NCBI GenBank assembly: GCA_964611145.1
Contig: CAZSYM010000007.1
Span: 1 to 64,000 of the forward strand
From: WFQV01 sp964611145
GTDB lineage: Bacteria > Bacteroidota > Ignavibacteria > Ignavibacteriales > Melioribacteraceae
Reading direction: 5' to 3'
Length of the DNA: 64,000 bases
Made by a program: the position numbers and the translations under genes. Positions 25,519-34,679 of this stretch are shown one piece after another. Within the stretch, counting starts at the first letter, position 1. Every line of letters begins with the position of its first letter. The notes beneath the pieces were generated by a model. That model was not told the origin of the DNA, made no database searches, and saw nothing but the letters and a program-made list of their open reading frames with translations.

Positions 25519-25548
25519 ATCGTACCATAATAAAATATTCCCGACTCT

Positions 25549-26631
25549 ATGAATAAAAAGATTTTGATGATAGCGATGCTTTTTCTTTCCTTGACGAATG
25601 CTCTTTATTCGCAAGGGGAAGTGGATATACAAAAATTTCTTGACGGCGTGGAGATTAGGGACATTTGTTCGGATGGCAAATCCGTTTGGTTTGCTTCCAA
25701 CGGCGAAGGAATTATACGACTTGATTTGAAAAACGGACGTTGGAGCTCCTACTCGGTCGAAAAAGGGAATATTCAAAACAACTTCTTTTATGCGATAGCG
25801 GTTACCAAACGCTTTGTTTTTGCGGGTTCTACGGACGGCTTTTTTATGATGAACAAACGGCACGGGAAATGGTTGAAAAGGAAATTTGCAAAAGGAGGAC
25901 AGTATGGCAATTGGGTTCGCGCCGTTAAATATGATAAATATGAAAATGCCGTTTGGATCGGACGCTTTATGTATCTGACCAAATATGATATTCGTCGGAG
26001 AAGATTTAAAGATTTCGATTTGACGCGCAAGGGAAACGTAAAAACGAATACAATTACAACCATTGAAATTGACGGCGACAGCCTTGTTTGGTTTGGAACG
26101 GAGGGAGGCTTGCAGCGTTATGATAAAAAATATCCACTGCAGAACGAGGATGCAATAACGTTTTACGACAATAGCTATAATTATTTTTTAGGCGAAGGGG
26201 AGATGGTTTCCATATCCGATATTCTTTTCGAAGGCGAAAACATTTGGATTGGCACCGATGAGTTTGTTACAAAAGAAAATCCCGATTTTAATTTGGGAGG
26301 ACTTTTTAAATTCGATAGAAAAAATTCATGGAAGCGCTTTACCACGGAGGATGGATTACGCGGTAACGGAATCTATTCTTTGGCGCTTGTAGGTAAATAT
26401 ATCTGGGTTTCCACCTATCAATTTGATAGAAAGATGAGAGAAAAATACGGGCGAGGGGTTTGTATTATTGACCGCACGGACGATAAAATAATTCCTCTTT
26501 ATGATAAACGCATTCCCGATACCGTTTACAAAATATTTTACGACGGCGAAAACGTTTGGCTTGGTTCCGATAACGGAGTTGTGAAAATCAAGCTGGATAA
26601 TAAATTTAGAAAGTCGATTTTAAAAAATTAA
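25549..26631 (+). CDS. Secreted beta-propeller protein
   Basis: A 360-residue exported protein with signal peptide ending LYSQ. Repeats such as VWFASNGEGIIRLD, VWFGTEGGLQRYD, IWIGTDEF, IWVSTYQFD and VWLGSDNGVVKI recur about every 45 residues and match the propeller blades seen in sensor domains of hybrid two-component regulators. Here they are free, with no kinase or membrane anchor. It probably acts in the periplasm as a binding platform. The function is unknown. Confidence 0.75.
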   Translation: MNKKILMIAMLFLSLTNALYSQGEVDIQKFLDGVEIRDICSDGKSVWFASNGEGIIRLDLKNGRWSSYSVEKGNIQNNFFYAIAVTKRFVFAGSTDGFFMMNKRHGKWLKRKFAKGGQYGNWVRAVKYDKYENAVWIGRFMYLTKYDIRRRRFKDFDLTRKGNVKTNTITTIEIDGDSLVWFGTEGGLQRYDKKYPLQNEDAITFYDNSYNYFLGEGEMVSISDILFEGENIWIGTDEFVTKENPDFNLGGLFKFDRKNSWKRFTTEDGLRGNGIYSLALVGKYIWVSTYQFDRKMREKYGRGVCIIDRTDDKIIPLYDKRIPDTVYKIFYDGENVWLGSDNGVVKIKLDNKFRKSILKN

Positions 26632-26641
26632 CGGAGCACCG

Positions 26642-27637
26642 ATGATTAAAATTGATGTTGCACGATTAAACGAATTGAAAAATAACTTCAAGGGTAAAAG
26701 AATTGCCGTTGTCGGGGATATGATGTTGGATAGTTATTTTTGGGGAGAAGTCAAACGCATATCTCCGGAAGCGCCTGTCCCGGTTGTGGAGATTGATAAC
26801 GAGTTTTACCGCTTCGGAGGTGCCGCCAATGTGGCTTTGAATATAAAGACGCTTAACGCCGTCCCTTTCCCTATCGGTATAATTGGAAATGATAATGACG
26901 GCAAAAGATTTAATGGTTTGCTGGACGAAGCCGGAATTACCGCCGAGGGAATTATCGTTGACGATACTCGTCCCACGACTTCCAAAGCGCGTGTAATTGC
27001 CCGTAATCAGCATGTTGTAAGGATTGACAAGGAAAGCAAACAGGACGTTTCCGAGTATATCGAGGAAAAACTGTTTGATATTTTTAAGTCTAATGTGGAT
27101 AATTTGGATGCGGTGATACTTCAGGATTACAATAAGGGAGTTCTTACAAAGGCATTGATAAAGAAAATTATCGATACGGCCAATGAACATGGCATTATTG
27201 TTACGGTTGACCCGAAGTTTATTAACTTTTTCGAATATAAAAATGTTACCGTGTTCAAGCCCAATAAAAAAGAAACCGAGGATGCTTTCGGTGTTAAGAT
27301 TGAAAGTGCGGAAGAACTGGATGTCTACGGACAAAAACTTTTGGAACGTTTGAACGCGAAATATGTATTGTTAACTTTGGGCGAGGAAGGTATCGCACTT
27401 TACGGTGACGGCGATACAAGGCGGATTCCTACGAAAGCCCGTAGCGTTGCTGATGTTTCCGGTGCTGGCGATACTGTTATCTCTACTCTTACCGTTGCGC
27501 TTACCGCCGGAGCGAATATAGCGGAAGCCGCTTATCTGGCGAACTTCGCTGGAGGATTGGTTTGCGAGGAGGTGGGAATCGTTCCTATCGAAGCCGAAAA
27601 ACTTTTCGAAACGGTAAAGGATGAATTGCATTTATGA
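26642..27637 (+). CDS. rfaE1: D-glycero-beta-D-manno-heptose-7-phosphate kinase
   Basis: PfkB-family kinase that phosphorylates heptose 7-phosphate at C1 for LPS core synthesis. The 331 residues show GDMMLDSYFWGEVKRISPEA and PVPVVEI at the N-terminus and the ribokinase signature DVSGAGDTVISTLTVAL near residue 275, containing the catalytic Asp. It is the kinase half of what is one HldE protein in enterobacteria. The adenylyltransferase half is the next, overlapping gene. GGAG precedes the ATG. Confidence 0.95.
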   Translation: MIKIDVARLNELKNNFKGKRIAVVGDMMLDSYFWGEVKRISPEAPVPVVEIDNEFYRFGGAANVALNIKTLNAVPFPIGIIGNDNDGKRFNGLLDEAGITAEGIIVDDTRPTTSKARVIARNQHVVRIDKESKQDVSEYIEEKLFDIFKSNVDNLDAVILQDYNKGVLTKALIKKIIDTANEHGIIVTVDPKFINFFEYKNVTVFKPNKKETEDAFGVKIESAEELDVYGQKLLERLNAKYVLLTLGEEGIALYGDGDTRRIPTKARSVADVSGAGDTVISTLTVALTAGANIAEAAYLANFAGGLVCEEVGIVPIEAEKLFETVKDELHL

Positions 27638-28116
27638 TTATTAAAGATTGGAATGAACTGAAACGCATTCGCCAAGAACTGAAGCTCCAAGGTAAAAAGG
27701 TCGTTTTTACGAACGGATGTTTCGATATTATTCATGCCGGGCATGTGGACTATCTGAATAAAGCTAAGGCATGTGGCGACGTGCTTATTGTCGCGGTCAA
27801 TAGCGATGAATCCGTGCGAAGAATTAAAGGTGAGAAGCGCCCCGTTATTAAGGAAGCCGAACGACTTTTTGTTGTGGATAATCTTGAAGCGGTGGATTAT
27901 GTAACACTTTTTAATCAAGATACGCCTGCGGAAATAATCGAGTTTTTGATACCGGATGTGTTGGTTAAAGGTGCCGATTGGAAACCCGAGGAGATTGTGG
28001 GAGCGGATGTCGTGCTTTCTAATGGCGGTTCGGTTGAGAGAATTGAATTTGTTACCGAACAGTCCACGTCCAAAATAATAGATGAAATTTTGCGTAAGTA
28101 TTGTGAGAAGAATTGA
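27634..28116 (+). CDS. rfaE2: D-glycero-beta-D-manno-heptose-1-phosphate adenylyltransferase
   Basis: A 160-residue nucleotidyltransferase that makes ADP-heptose from heptose 1-phosphate and ATP. It has the HIGH-type motif in FTNGCFDIIHAGHVDYLNKA and the ADP-heptose form VVDNLEAVDYVTLFNQDTP and VKGADW. It overlaps rfaE1 by four bases, consistent with a split HldE. The GT9 gene in the first operon is a candidate user of the product. Confidence 0.95.
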   Translation: MIIKDWNELKRIRQELKLQGKKVVFTNGCFDIIHAGHVDYLNKAKACGDVLIVAVNSDESVRRIKGEKRPVIKEAERLFVVDNLEAVDYVTLFNQDTPAEIIEFLIPDVLVKGADWKPEEIVGADVVLSNGGSVERIEFVTEQSTSKIIDEILRKYCEKN

Positions 28117-31100
28117 AAAAGAACAAACCGAAACGGTCTTTGCCACGAAAAATTCTGAACGGTTTTATAGGACTGTTCGGCTTTGTGGTCTTTTTGTTTA
28201 TTCTTTTCTTAGTGTTTAGTCAGACCGATACTTTCCACAGAATTTTACGCAAAAAAATCATTGAAAACTACGAGGAAAACTTTAACGGAGCTTTGCACAT
28301 AGGTGAAATTTCAGGTTCCCTTTTTACTTCCTTTACCACTCGCAATTTTTCAGTGAGCCTTGACGAGGACACTCTTCTTTTTGCAAGAAAATTTTCCGTT
28401 AGGATTTCGCCGCTATTGATTTTTAAGCGGACGATTCAAATAAATTCTTTGGAAATCGAGGACGCCAAAGTTAAATTGCTGGAAAAACGAAAAGGGGTTT
28501 GGAATTATTCTCTCTTGCCGAAAAACAAAGCGAACCTTGAAAAATCCGAAGGAGCAAACGATTCCGCAACTTCGGAAAGCGGTTTCCCTTTTCTTATTTC
28601 GATAGGAAATTTTGCCATTAAGAATTTGGATTTTGTCTTGCAGGATTCGTTACATAACGGTTCGGATTCCGTCTATGCGACAATGAATTACGGGGATGTG
28701 CGACTTAAAAATCTTGACCTGAATGCCACCCTCTTTCTGGATTTACGGAAAAATGCTTACAATCTGATTCTCAATAAGTTTGGGAGCGAGGTAAACACAA
28801 AGAAATTTGCGTTGAAAAAGTTAACGGGGTTCTTTTACATATCTCCGGAAAAAGTTTTGGCGGATAATGTGAAACTCGAAACGGATAGCAGTACCGTTAT
28901 GTTTAACGCCGAACTGGATTCGGTAAACTTTTTCGCTCCTTTGAAATATACGGATTTTAAGAATCGTCGAGTGAGACTTAGGCTAAAGGCGGAACCCTTT
29001 TGTTTTGCCGATTTGAATTCCTTTTTGAATTCGACGGACTTTTTGAAAGGTAATCCCTTTATTGAATTGGACGCCGGTGGCAAATACGGTGATTTGGATG
29101 TTCAAAAATTGAGAATCTCCTTCGATTCTACCGAGATAAATGGATATGGCAAAATCAAAAATCTGGAACGTCCCGAAAATCTTTGGCTTAATATAACCCT
29201 TGAAAATACAAAGATAAATGAAAGCGATGTTCATAGATTATTGTCATATTTGAATATTCCCGATTATCATGGTTTTACTTTGCGTGATGCAACAATTCAA
29301 TTCCGAGGCAAGCCGGAAAAGTTTGCCTTCGGTATAAAAGGGAAAGCCGAAAAGGGCGACCTGAATTTGGCGGGTAATTTGGATTTTAGCTCTGAACGCC
29401 TTGTTTATGATGTAAGGTTTGAAAGTCAAAATCTGAATTTGGCAAAAATAATCGGCACGGAAACGGTTCTTAATCTTTCGGGGCGAATAAAAGGGCGAGG
29501 AGTAAAGCCTGATGAATTGAAGGCAAAGTTGAATTTGAATGCTTTTGCAAGCACTTTTAACGGCTATTCCATAGATACATTGGCTTTGAACAGTTCCGCA
29601 GATAAAAAGAAAATAAATCTCCGACTCCTTGCGAATGTTGATGAAGCGTTTGCACAAGTGGAAGGAGCGTTGGATTTTACGAACAAGGAAGTGCCTCGCT
29701 ATAATCTTTTGGGAACAATAGATAGTCTTAACTTGGCAAGCTTTCTTGAGAATCCTTACTATGATTCGAAACTTAATTTCGGATTTGCGGCGAAAGGAGA
29801 AAGTTTGCAACTCGACAGTATGATAGCGGATTTCGAAATAAGACTTAGCGATTCCGAATTGCGTCATAGAAAAATCAATGATAGCAATCTGAGCCTGGTA
29901 TTGCGTCAAAAAAAGGGGGAAAGAGAAATAAAACTTGTTTCGGATTTTGCCGATTTTGAGATGAAGGGAAATTTTTCCCTGAGCCGTGCTTTGGATTTGC
30001 TTTCTTATCAACAAGAAACAATAAGCGATATGTTTGCAAAAAAGTTTTCGTATCTGAATCCGGGTTATCATGCTGTCGATTCGAAAGCTCCGAAAGTTGA
30101 TTCGATTGTCGGCAAAAATCTGAAGATTGATTTTTCCTTTGCCGTAAAGGATTTCGAACCGGTTGCTATTCTTTTGAACGCAAAGGATTTCGATATAGCG
30201 GCGCATGGAAAAGGCAAAATAGAAAATACCCCCGAGACTTTTTCCGTAAATTCCGTTTTCACTCTCGACTATTTTATGAATGCCGCCAAACATTCGTTGG
30301 CTTACGTCTCCGGTACGAAAGCGGATGTGCATTTTTCGAAAAGCAATTTGACGCAGTCTCTCGATGATATGTTCGGCTCGGTGAATGTGGAAGGCAAAAA
30401 AATTTACGTTGGGGAAGAACTGCGGAATATATCTTTCGATGTGGTTTTTAATCAGCATAAGTTTCTTTTTTCCGGCGCTGTGGAAGTTGGGAAGGATGCG
30501 GAAATCGAATCCGACGGGGAACTGGATATGCTGACCGAGCGCCCGAGACTTGAGTTGACAAATTTAACACTGAATTATAAAGGCGATTCATGGCGGAACG
30601 ATTCGAATATGGTTTTTCTCTTTCCAAAGGATTCGATGATAATTCGAAATTTCGCCTTGAAGTTTGATAATGCCCGTTTTGCAATTGCGGGTGAAATGCG
30701 AAGGGGACACGAACAAAATTTGAAATTCGTGCTGGAGAATCTTCCCAGTCGTTTGGCGGGAAAATATTTTTTTACATCCGACTACGAAAATTTGCGTGGA
30801 AATATAAACCTGAGCGGTACGCTCGACGGCACTACTTTTTCTCCAAAGGGATTTGCTTCTCTGAGAATTGATAGCGTTGGATACAAATCCAATTATTTCG
30901 GTAATGTCGTTTCCTCATTCGATTTTCAGGATAACATGCTTGCCTTGAATCTCGCGTTTTCGGATTTCCGTAGCGAGAATGCTCGAAAATTATTGACTGT
31001 GAAAGGGAGTGTGCCTCTGGAAATATCGCGGGGAAAAGAGACACCGAACGAGGAAAGAAAAACACGTTTGTTTATTCGTTCCCAAAATTTTAATCTTGCT

Positions 31101-32573
31101 TCTTTGAACGGCTTGTTTCCTATCGTGTCGCATTTGAAGGGAAAACTTAGCGCAAATGTGAACATTTCGGGTGTGGATTCTCTTATTGATTACGAGGGAT
31201 TTTTAAGATTGCAAGACGGAAGGTTCAGAGTGAAAGCCAATAATCTTGATTATGCCGTTTCGTTGGATGTGACTTTCAGAAAGCAAACCGCCATAGCGAA
31301 TAAATTCGAAGTTAGGAATCTCGGGAACGTGAAACATGTCGGGAAATTGGAAGGCGCCGGTGCAGTTATCTTAAACGGTTTGAAAGTCAAAAAAGTGTTG
31401 GCTACTCTGGCGGGCGATTTACAACTGCTCTCCCGAAAGTCCCAGGTTACCAGTCCGAATTTCTTCGGGAAGCTGTACGTAAAAACAGAGAACAAGTTAC
31501 GGGTTAGTCTGAACGAAGATCGGCTTTTTATAAGAGGGGCGCTCGATGTACCGGAAGCCGATGTTACGGTTATAACGGAAGGCGGTTCCTCCGTTTCTTC
31601 CAAAGGGGAAATAATTTATGAGATTATCGGTGATACAACGAAGGTGAATAGAGAAGAAAAAAAATATAGAATGTATCTTTCGGAGATAAAGAAAAAAAAC
31701 GCTAAGGAAAAATCAACGACTTTCCCCTTTGATTATTCTTTGAAAATAAATTTTCCCGAGTCGGCTAAAATGGAATTGATTCTTTCCAAGTTGTTTAATC
31801 AAAAACTTGTGCTATTGGCGAAAGGGAATTTGGAATACGAATCTATTGCTGGACGTAAGAGGACTCAAGGCTTTCTGGAATTACAACCCGGCTCGAAATT
31901 GGAATTTGTGAAAACATTTAACGCTTCCGGAAAGGTTAAGTTCGAATCGGATTTGTCCAATCCTTATCTGGATATTGTAGCGACTTATATAGGAAATTAT
32001 AATGCGGGCACAGCGTATAAACCCGATTATATTGACGTGGAAGTAGAGATGAAACTGAAAGGAGAATTAAATTCATTGGCAAAAAATTTAATGAAGAATC
32101 CCAATAGTGTTTCCATTTACAAAGGTGCGGAGAATATACGCAACAGAATACGCGATAACAGATACGATATTTCAGATGCAATACTTTTCATTTATACGGG
32201 AAGATTCAAAAGTGATTTGACCGCGCAGGATAAAAGCGAGCTGGCGGGTATAGGAAATTCCGCAACTTCCTTTTTGGGTTCGGCTATTTCTACCGTTCTG
32301 AATGCGGTGGTAGGAGATGTGGTAAGCGATATAAAAATCGACAAGCACGGCGAGGATACTCGTCTTACCATTTCGGGACGTTATCAGAACATTCGGTATA
32401 GTGTTGGCGGAACCACAAAAATACAAAATATTAACGAGGCAAATATTAAGATAGAATATCAACTTTTCCCCAATTTCATTTTGCGGGTTGAAAGAAGGGA
32501 GCCGGTGGTGCAAAACTTCGGGCTTGAGGAAAAAATTAGTGAATTGGGCTTAAAATACAGATGGGAATTTTGA
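28113..32573 (+). CDS. tamB: TamB-like translocation/assembly protein (AsmA superfamily)
   Basis: A 1486-residue envelope protein. One N-terminal membrane helix (FIGLFGFVVFLFILFLVFS) anchors a very long, mostly beta periplasmic part. The C-terminal ~350 residues are the TamB/DUF490 domain (GALDVPEADVTVITEGGSS, FLELQPGSKLEFVKTFNASG, and a last ILRVERREPVVQNFG). TamB-type proteins are thought to form hydrophobic grooves carrying phospholipids, or to help TamA/BamA assemble barrels. The only usable start is TTG 28113, which overlaps the rfaE2 TGA (TTGA) and has GAGAAG upstream. Adjacent rnr starts one base after its stop. Confidence 0.88.
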   Translation: MKKNKPKRSLPRKILNGFIGLFGFVVFLFILFLVFSQTDTFHRILRKKIIENYEENFNGALHIGEISGSLFTSFTTRNFSVSLDEDTLLFARKFSVRISPLLIFKRTIQINSLEIEDAKVKLLEKRKGVWNYSLLPKNKANLEKSEGANDSATSESGFPFLISIGNFAIKNLDFVLQDSLHNGSDSVYATMNYGDVRLKNLDLNATLFLDLRKNAYNLILNKFGSEVNTKKFALKKLTGFFYISPEKVLADNVKLETDSSTVMFNAELDSVNFFAPLKYTDFKNRRVRLRLKAEPFCFADLNSFLNSTDFLKGNPFIELDAGGKYGDLDVQKLRISFDSTEINGYGKIKNLERPENLWLNITLENTKINESDVHRLLSYLNIPDYHGFTLRDATIQFRGKPEKFAFGIKGKAEKGDLNLAGNLDFSSERLVYDVRFESQNLNLAKIIGTETVLNLSGRIKGRGVKPDELKAKLNLNAFASTFNGYSIDTLALNSSADKKKINLRLLANVDEAFAQVEGALDFTNKEVPRYNLLGTIDSLNLASFLENPYYDSKLNFGFAAKGESLQLDSMIADFEIRLSDSELRHRKINDSNLSLVLRQKKGEREIKLVSDFADFEMKGNFSLSRALDLLSYQQETISDMFAKKFSYLNPGYHAVDSKAPKVDSIVGKNLKIDFSFAVKDFEPVAILLNAKDFDIAAHGKGKIENTPETFSVNSVFTLDYFMNAAKHSLAYVSGTKADVHFSKSNLTQSLDDMFGSVNVEGKKIYVGEELRNISFDVVFNQHKFLFSGAVEVGKDAEIESDGELDMLTERPRLELTNLTLNYKGDSWRNDSNMVFLFPKDSMIIRNFALKFDNARFAIAGEMRRGHEQNLKFVLENLPSRLAGKYFFTSDYENLRGNINLSGTLDGTTFSPKGFASLRIDSVGYKSNYFGNVVSSFDFQDNMLALNLAFSDFRSENARKLLTVKGSVPLEISRGKETPNEERKTRLFIRSQNFNLASLNGLFPIVSHLKGKLSANVNISGVDSLIDYEGFLRLQDGRFRVKANNLDYAVSLDVTFRKQTAIANKFEVRNLGNVKHVGKLEGAGAVILNGLKVKKVLATLAGDLQLLSRKSQVTSPNFFGKLYVKTENKLRVSLNEDRLFIRGALDVPEADVTVITEGGSSVSSKGEIIYEIIGDTTKVNREEKKYRMYLSEIKKKNAKEKSTTFPFDYSLKINFPESAKMELILSKLFNQKLVLLAKGNLEYESIAGRKRTQGFLELQPGSKLEFVKTFNASGKVKFESDLSNPYLDIVATYIGNYNAGTAYKPDYIDVEVEMKLKGELNSLAKNLMKNPNSVSIYKGAENIRNRIRDNRYDISDAILFIYTGRFKSDLTAQDKSELAGIGNSATSFLGSAISTVLNAVVGDVVSDIKIDKHGEDTRLTISGRYQNIRYSVGGTTKIQNINEANIKIEYQLFPNFILRVERREPVVQNFGLEEKISELGLKYRWEF

Positions 32574-32574
32574 A

Positions 32575-34665
32575 ATGAAAAAGGAATTAAAAGCGTTCTT
32601 TAGAAAAAATCCTTTGGTAAAATTAAAAGCGAAGGAAGTGGCGAAAAAACTTGGTTACACTAAGCCACATGAATATGCTAAATTAAAGCAATTTCTCCAC
32701 GATTTGATGCGCGAGGAGTTTTTGGTAAAAGTCGGCAAGAGATATCAGTTAAACGCCGCTTCGCTCGGGAAAATCGTAGGAAAGTTTGTGATGGCGGAAA
32801 ATAAAAGCTTTGGCTTTGTGTTGCCGTTGAAAGGTAGGGGCAAGGATATTTTCATTCCCGAGAGATATTTTAAAACTGCCTTCAACGGAGATATTGTGGA
32901 AGTTCGGCTTTTGGCGCAGAGCAAGGGAAAAAGTCTGGAGGGCGAAATTGTTAAAATAATTGAACGAAGTAAAAACGAGGTGATTGGAACGCTGCATGAG
33001 TCCGGCTCTTTCTTTTTTGTCGTTCCCGACGAAAGTGTTTTTCACAAAGATGTTTTTATTCCCAAAAGTAAATTGAAAAATGCTAAAGACGGCGATAAAG
33101 TCGTTGTGGGAAAAATAAAATGGGAAAACCCCGCTTATCATCCCGAGGGAGAAGTACTTGAAATTCTCGGGCGAGCCGGTACTTACGATGTGGAAATAGC
33201 CGCATTAGCTCGTGAATTCGATTTGCCCTATCGTTTCCCTCGTAAGGTTCTTAAGGAAGCGGAAAAAATTTCTTCGGTAATTCCTCCCTCCGAAATTAAG
33301 AAAAGAAAAGATTTACGAAAGGAAAATATTTTTACTATTGACCCGAAAGATGCTAAAGACTTTGATGATGCGGTTTCCGTAAAGAAATTAAAAAACGGAA
33401 ATTTTTTGGTGGGAATACACATTGCGGACGTGAGCCATTACATACCGGAAGATTCTCATTTGTTCAAGGAAGCGTATAAACGTGGCAATAGCACTTATTT
33501 TGTTAATAAAGTGATTCCTATGCTACCGGAAAAACTTTCGAATAATATTTGCTCGCTTGTCCCCGGTAAAGACCGTTTGACATATTCTGTATTAGTGGAA
33601 TTGACCCCGCGAACAAAAATTGTAAAATATGAGATTGTTAAAAGTGTTATACATAGCAAAAGAAGATTTACCTACGAAGAAGTTCAAAAGATTCTGGATG
33701 AGAAGAAGGGAGACTTTGCTGAAGATTTACTACTACTGAACTCAATAGCACGTAAGCTCAAGCGCAAAAGAGCGGCTAAGGGAAGCATTGATTTTATCCG
33801 CCCTGAAGTCGAATTTACACTTGATAAAAAAGGCTTTCCCGTTGACGTCAAACTAAAGAAAATTACCGAGAGCCACGAGTTGATAGAAGAGCTTATGCTT
33901 TTGGCGAATAGAATAGTGGCAAAACATCCGAACATTAAAAAGAGCAATATGTATCCGTTTATTTATAGAGTGCATGACTTACCGGAGGAAGAAAAAATAC
34001 GTGAATTTGCAAGCTTTGTGAAATCCTTGGGATATAAATATGATTTGAACCGCGCCGGTGACCCGAGACAATTGAGAGAATTGCTGGAAAAGGTTAAAGG
34101 CAAGGAAGAAGAAGCTTTGGTAAACGAAGTTGCAATACGTTCCATGGCGAAGGCGATTTACTCGACGGAAAACATCGGACATTTCGGCTTGGGATTTAAA
34201 TATTATACTCATTTTACTTCTCCCATAAGACGCTTTGCGGATTTGATTGTGCATAAATTGATATTTGATTTCGTGAATAAAAAACCCGCAAGATTTTCCT
34301 TGAATACGTTGGAGGATTTTGCCAAGCAGGCTTCCGAAAGAGAAAGAAATTCTGTTCAAGCAGAAAGGGTTTCCGTAAAATTAAAGCAAATGGAATATCT
34401 CCGCCAACGCTTGGGAGATGTTTTTCATGGAGTTATTTCGGGCGTTACGAGTTTTGGTATTTTCGTACAGCTGACCGAAAGCCTTGCCGATGGAATGATA
34501 GCTTTGCGCGATATGGAAGATGATTTTTATATTTACGACGAAAAGAATTATTTGATTAAAGGAAAACATACCGGTAAGAGTTTTAGACTTGGGGACAAAA
34601 TCAAGGTCCAGCTTGTAAGAATAGATGAGGAAAAAAGAGAAATTAATTTTATCCTTGCCGAATAA
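32575..34665 (+). CDS. rnr: Ribonuclease R
   Basis: A 696-residue 3'-5' exoribonuclease of the RNB family that degrades structured RNA. A winged-helix N-terminus is followed by cold-shock domains, then the RNB catalytic core with the Mg-binding aspartates in TIDPKDAKDFDDAVSV and YTHFTSPIRRFADLIVHKL. A C-terminal S1 domain closes it (GDVFHGVISGVTSFGIFVQL). It is shorter than E. coli RNase R and lacks a long basic tail. It follows tamB immediately. Confidence 0.95.
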   Translation: MKKELKAFFRKNPLVKLKAKEVAKKLGYTKPHEYAKLKQFLHDLMREEFLVKVGKRYQLNAASLGKIVGKFVMAENKSFGFVLPLKGRGKDIFIPERYFKTAFNGDIVEVRLLAQSKGKSLEGEIVKIIERSKNEVIGTLHESGSFFFVVPDESVFHKDVFIPKSKLKNAKDGDKVVVGKIKWENPAYHPEGEVLEILGRAGTYDVEIAALAREFDLPYRFPRKVLKEAEKISSVIPPSEIKKRKDLRKENIFTIDPKDAKDFDDAVSVKKLKNGNFLVGIHIADVSHYIPEDSHLFKEAYKRGNSTYFVNKVIPMLPEKLSNNICSLVPGKDRLTYSVLVELTPRTKIVKYEIVKSVIHSKRRFTYEEVQKILDEKKGDFAEDLLLLNSIARKLKRKRAAKGSIDFIRPEVEFTLDKKGFPVDVKLKKITESHELIEELMLLANRIVAKHPNIKKSNMYPFIYRVHDLPEEEKIREFASFVKSLGYKYDLNRAGDPRQLRELLEKVKGKEEEALVNEVAIRSMAKAIYSTENIGHFGLGFKYYTHFTSPIRRFADLIVHKLIFDFVNKKPARFSLNTLEDFAKQASERERNSVQAERVSVKLKQMEYLRQRLGDVFHGVISGVTSFGIFVQLTESLADGMIALRDMEDDFYIYDEKNYLIKGKHTGKSFRLGDKIKVQLVRIDEEKREINFILAE

Positions 34666-34679
34666 AATACGAGGTTGGA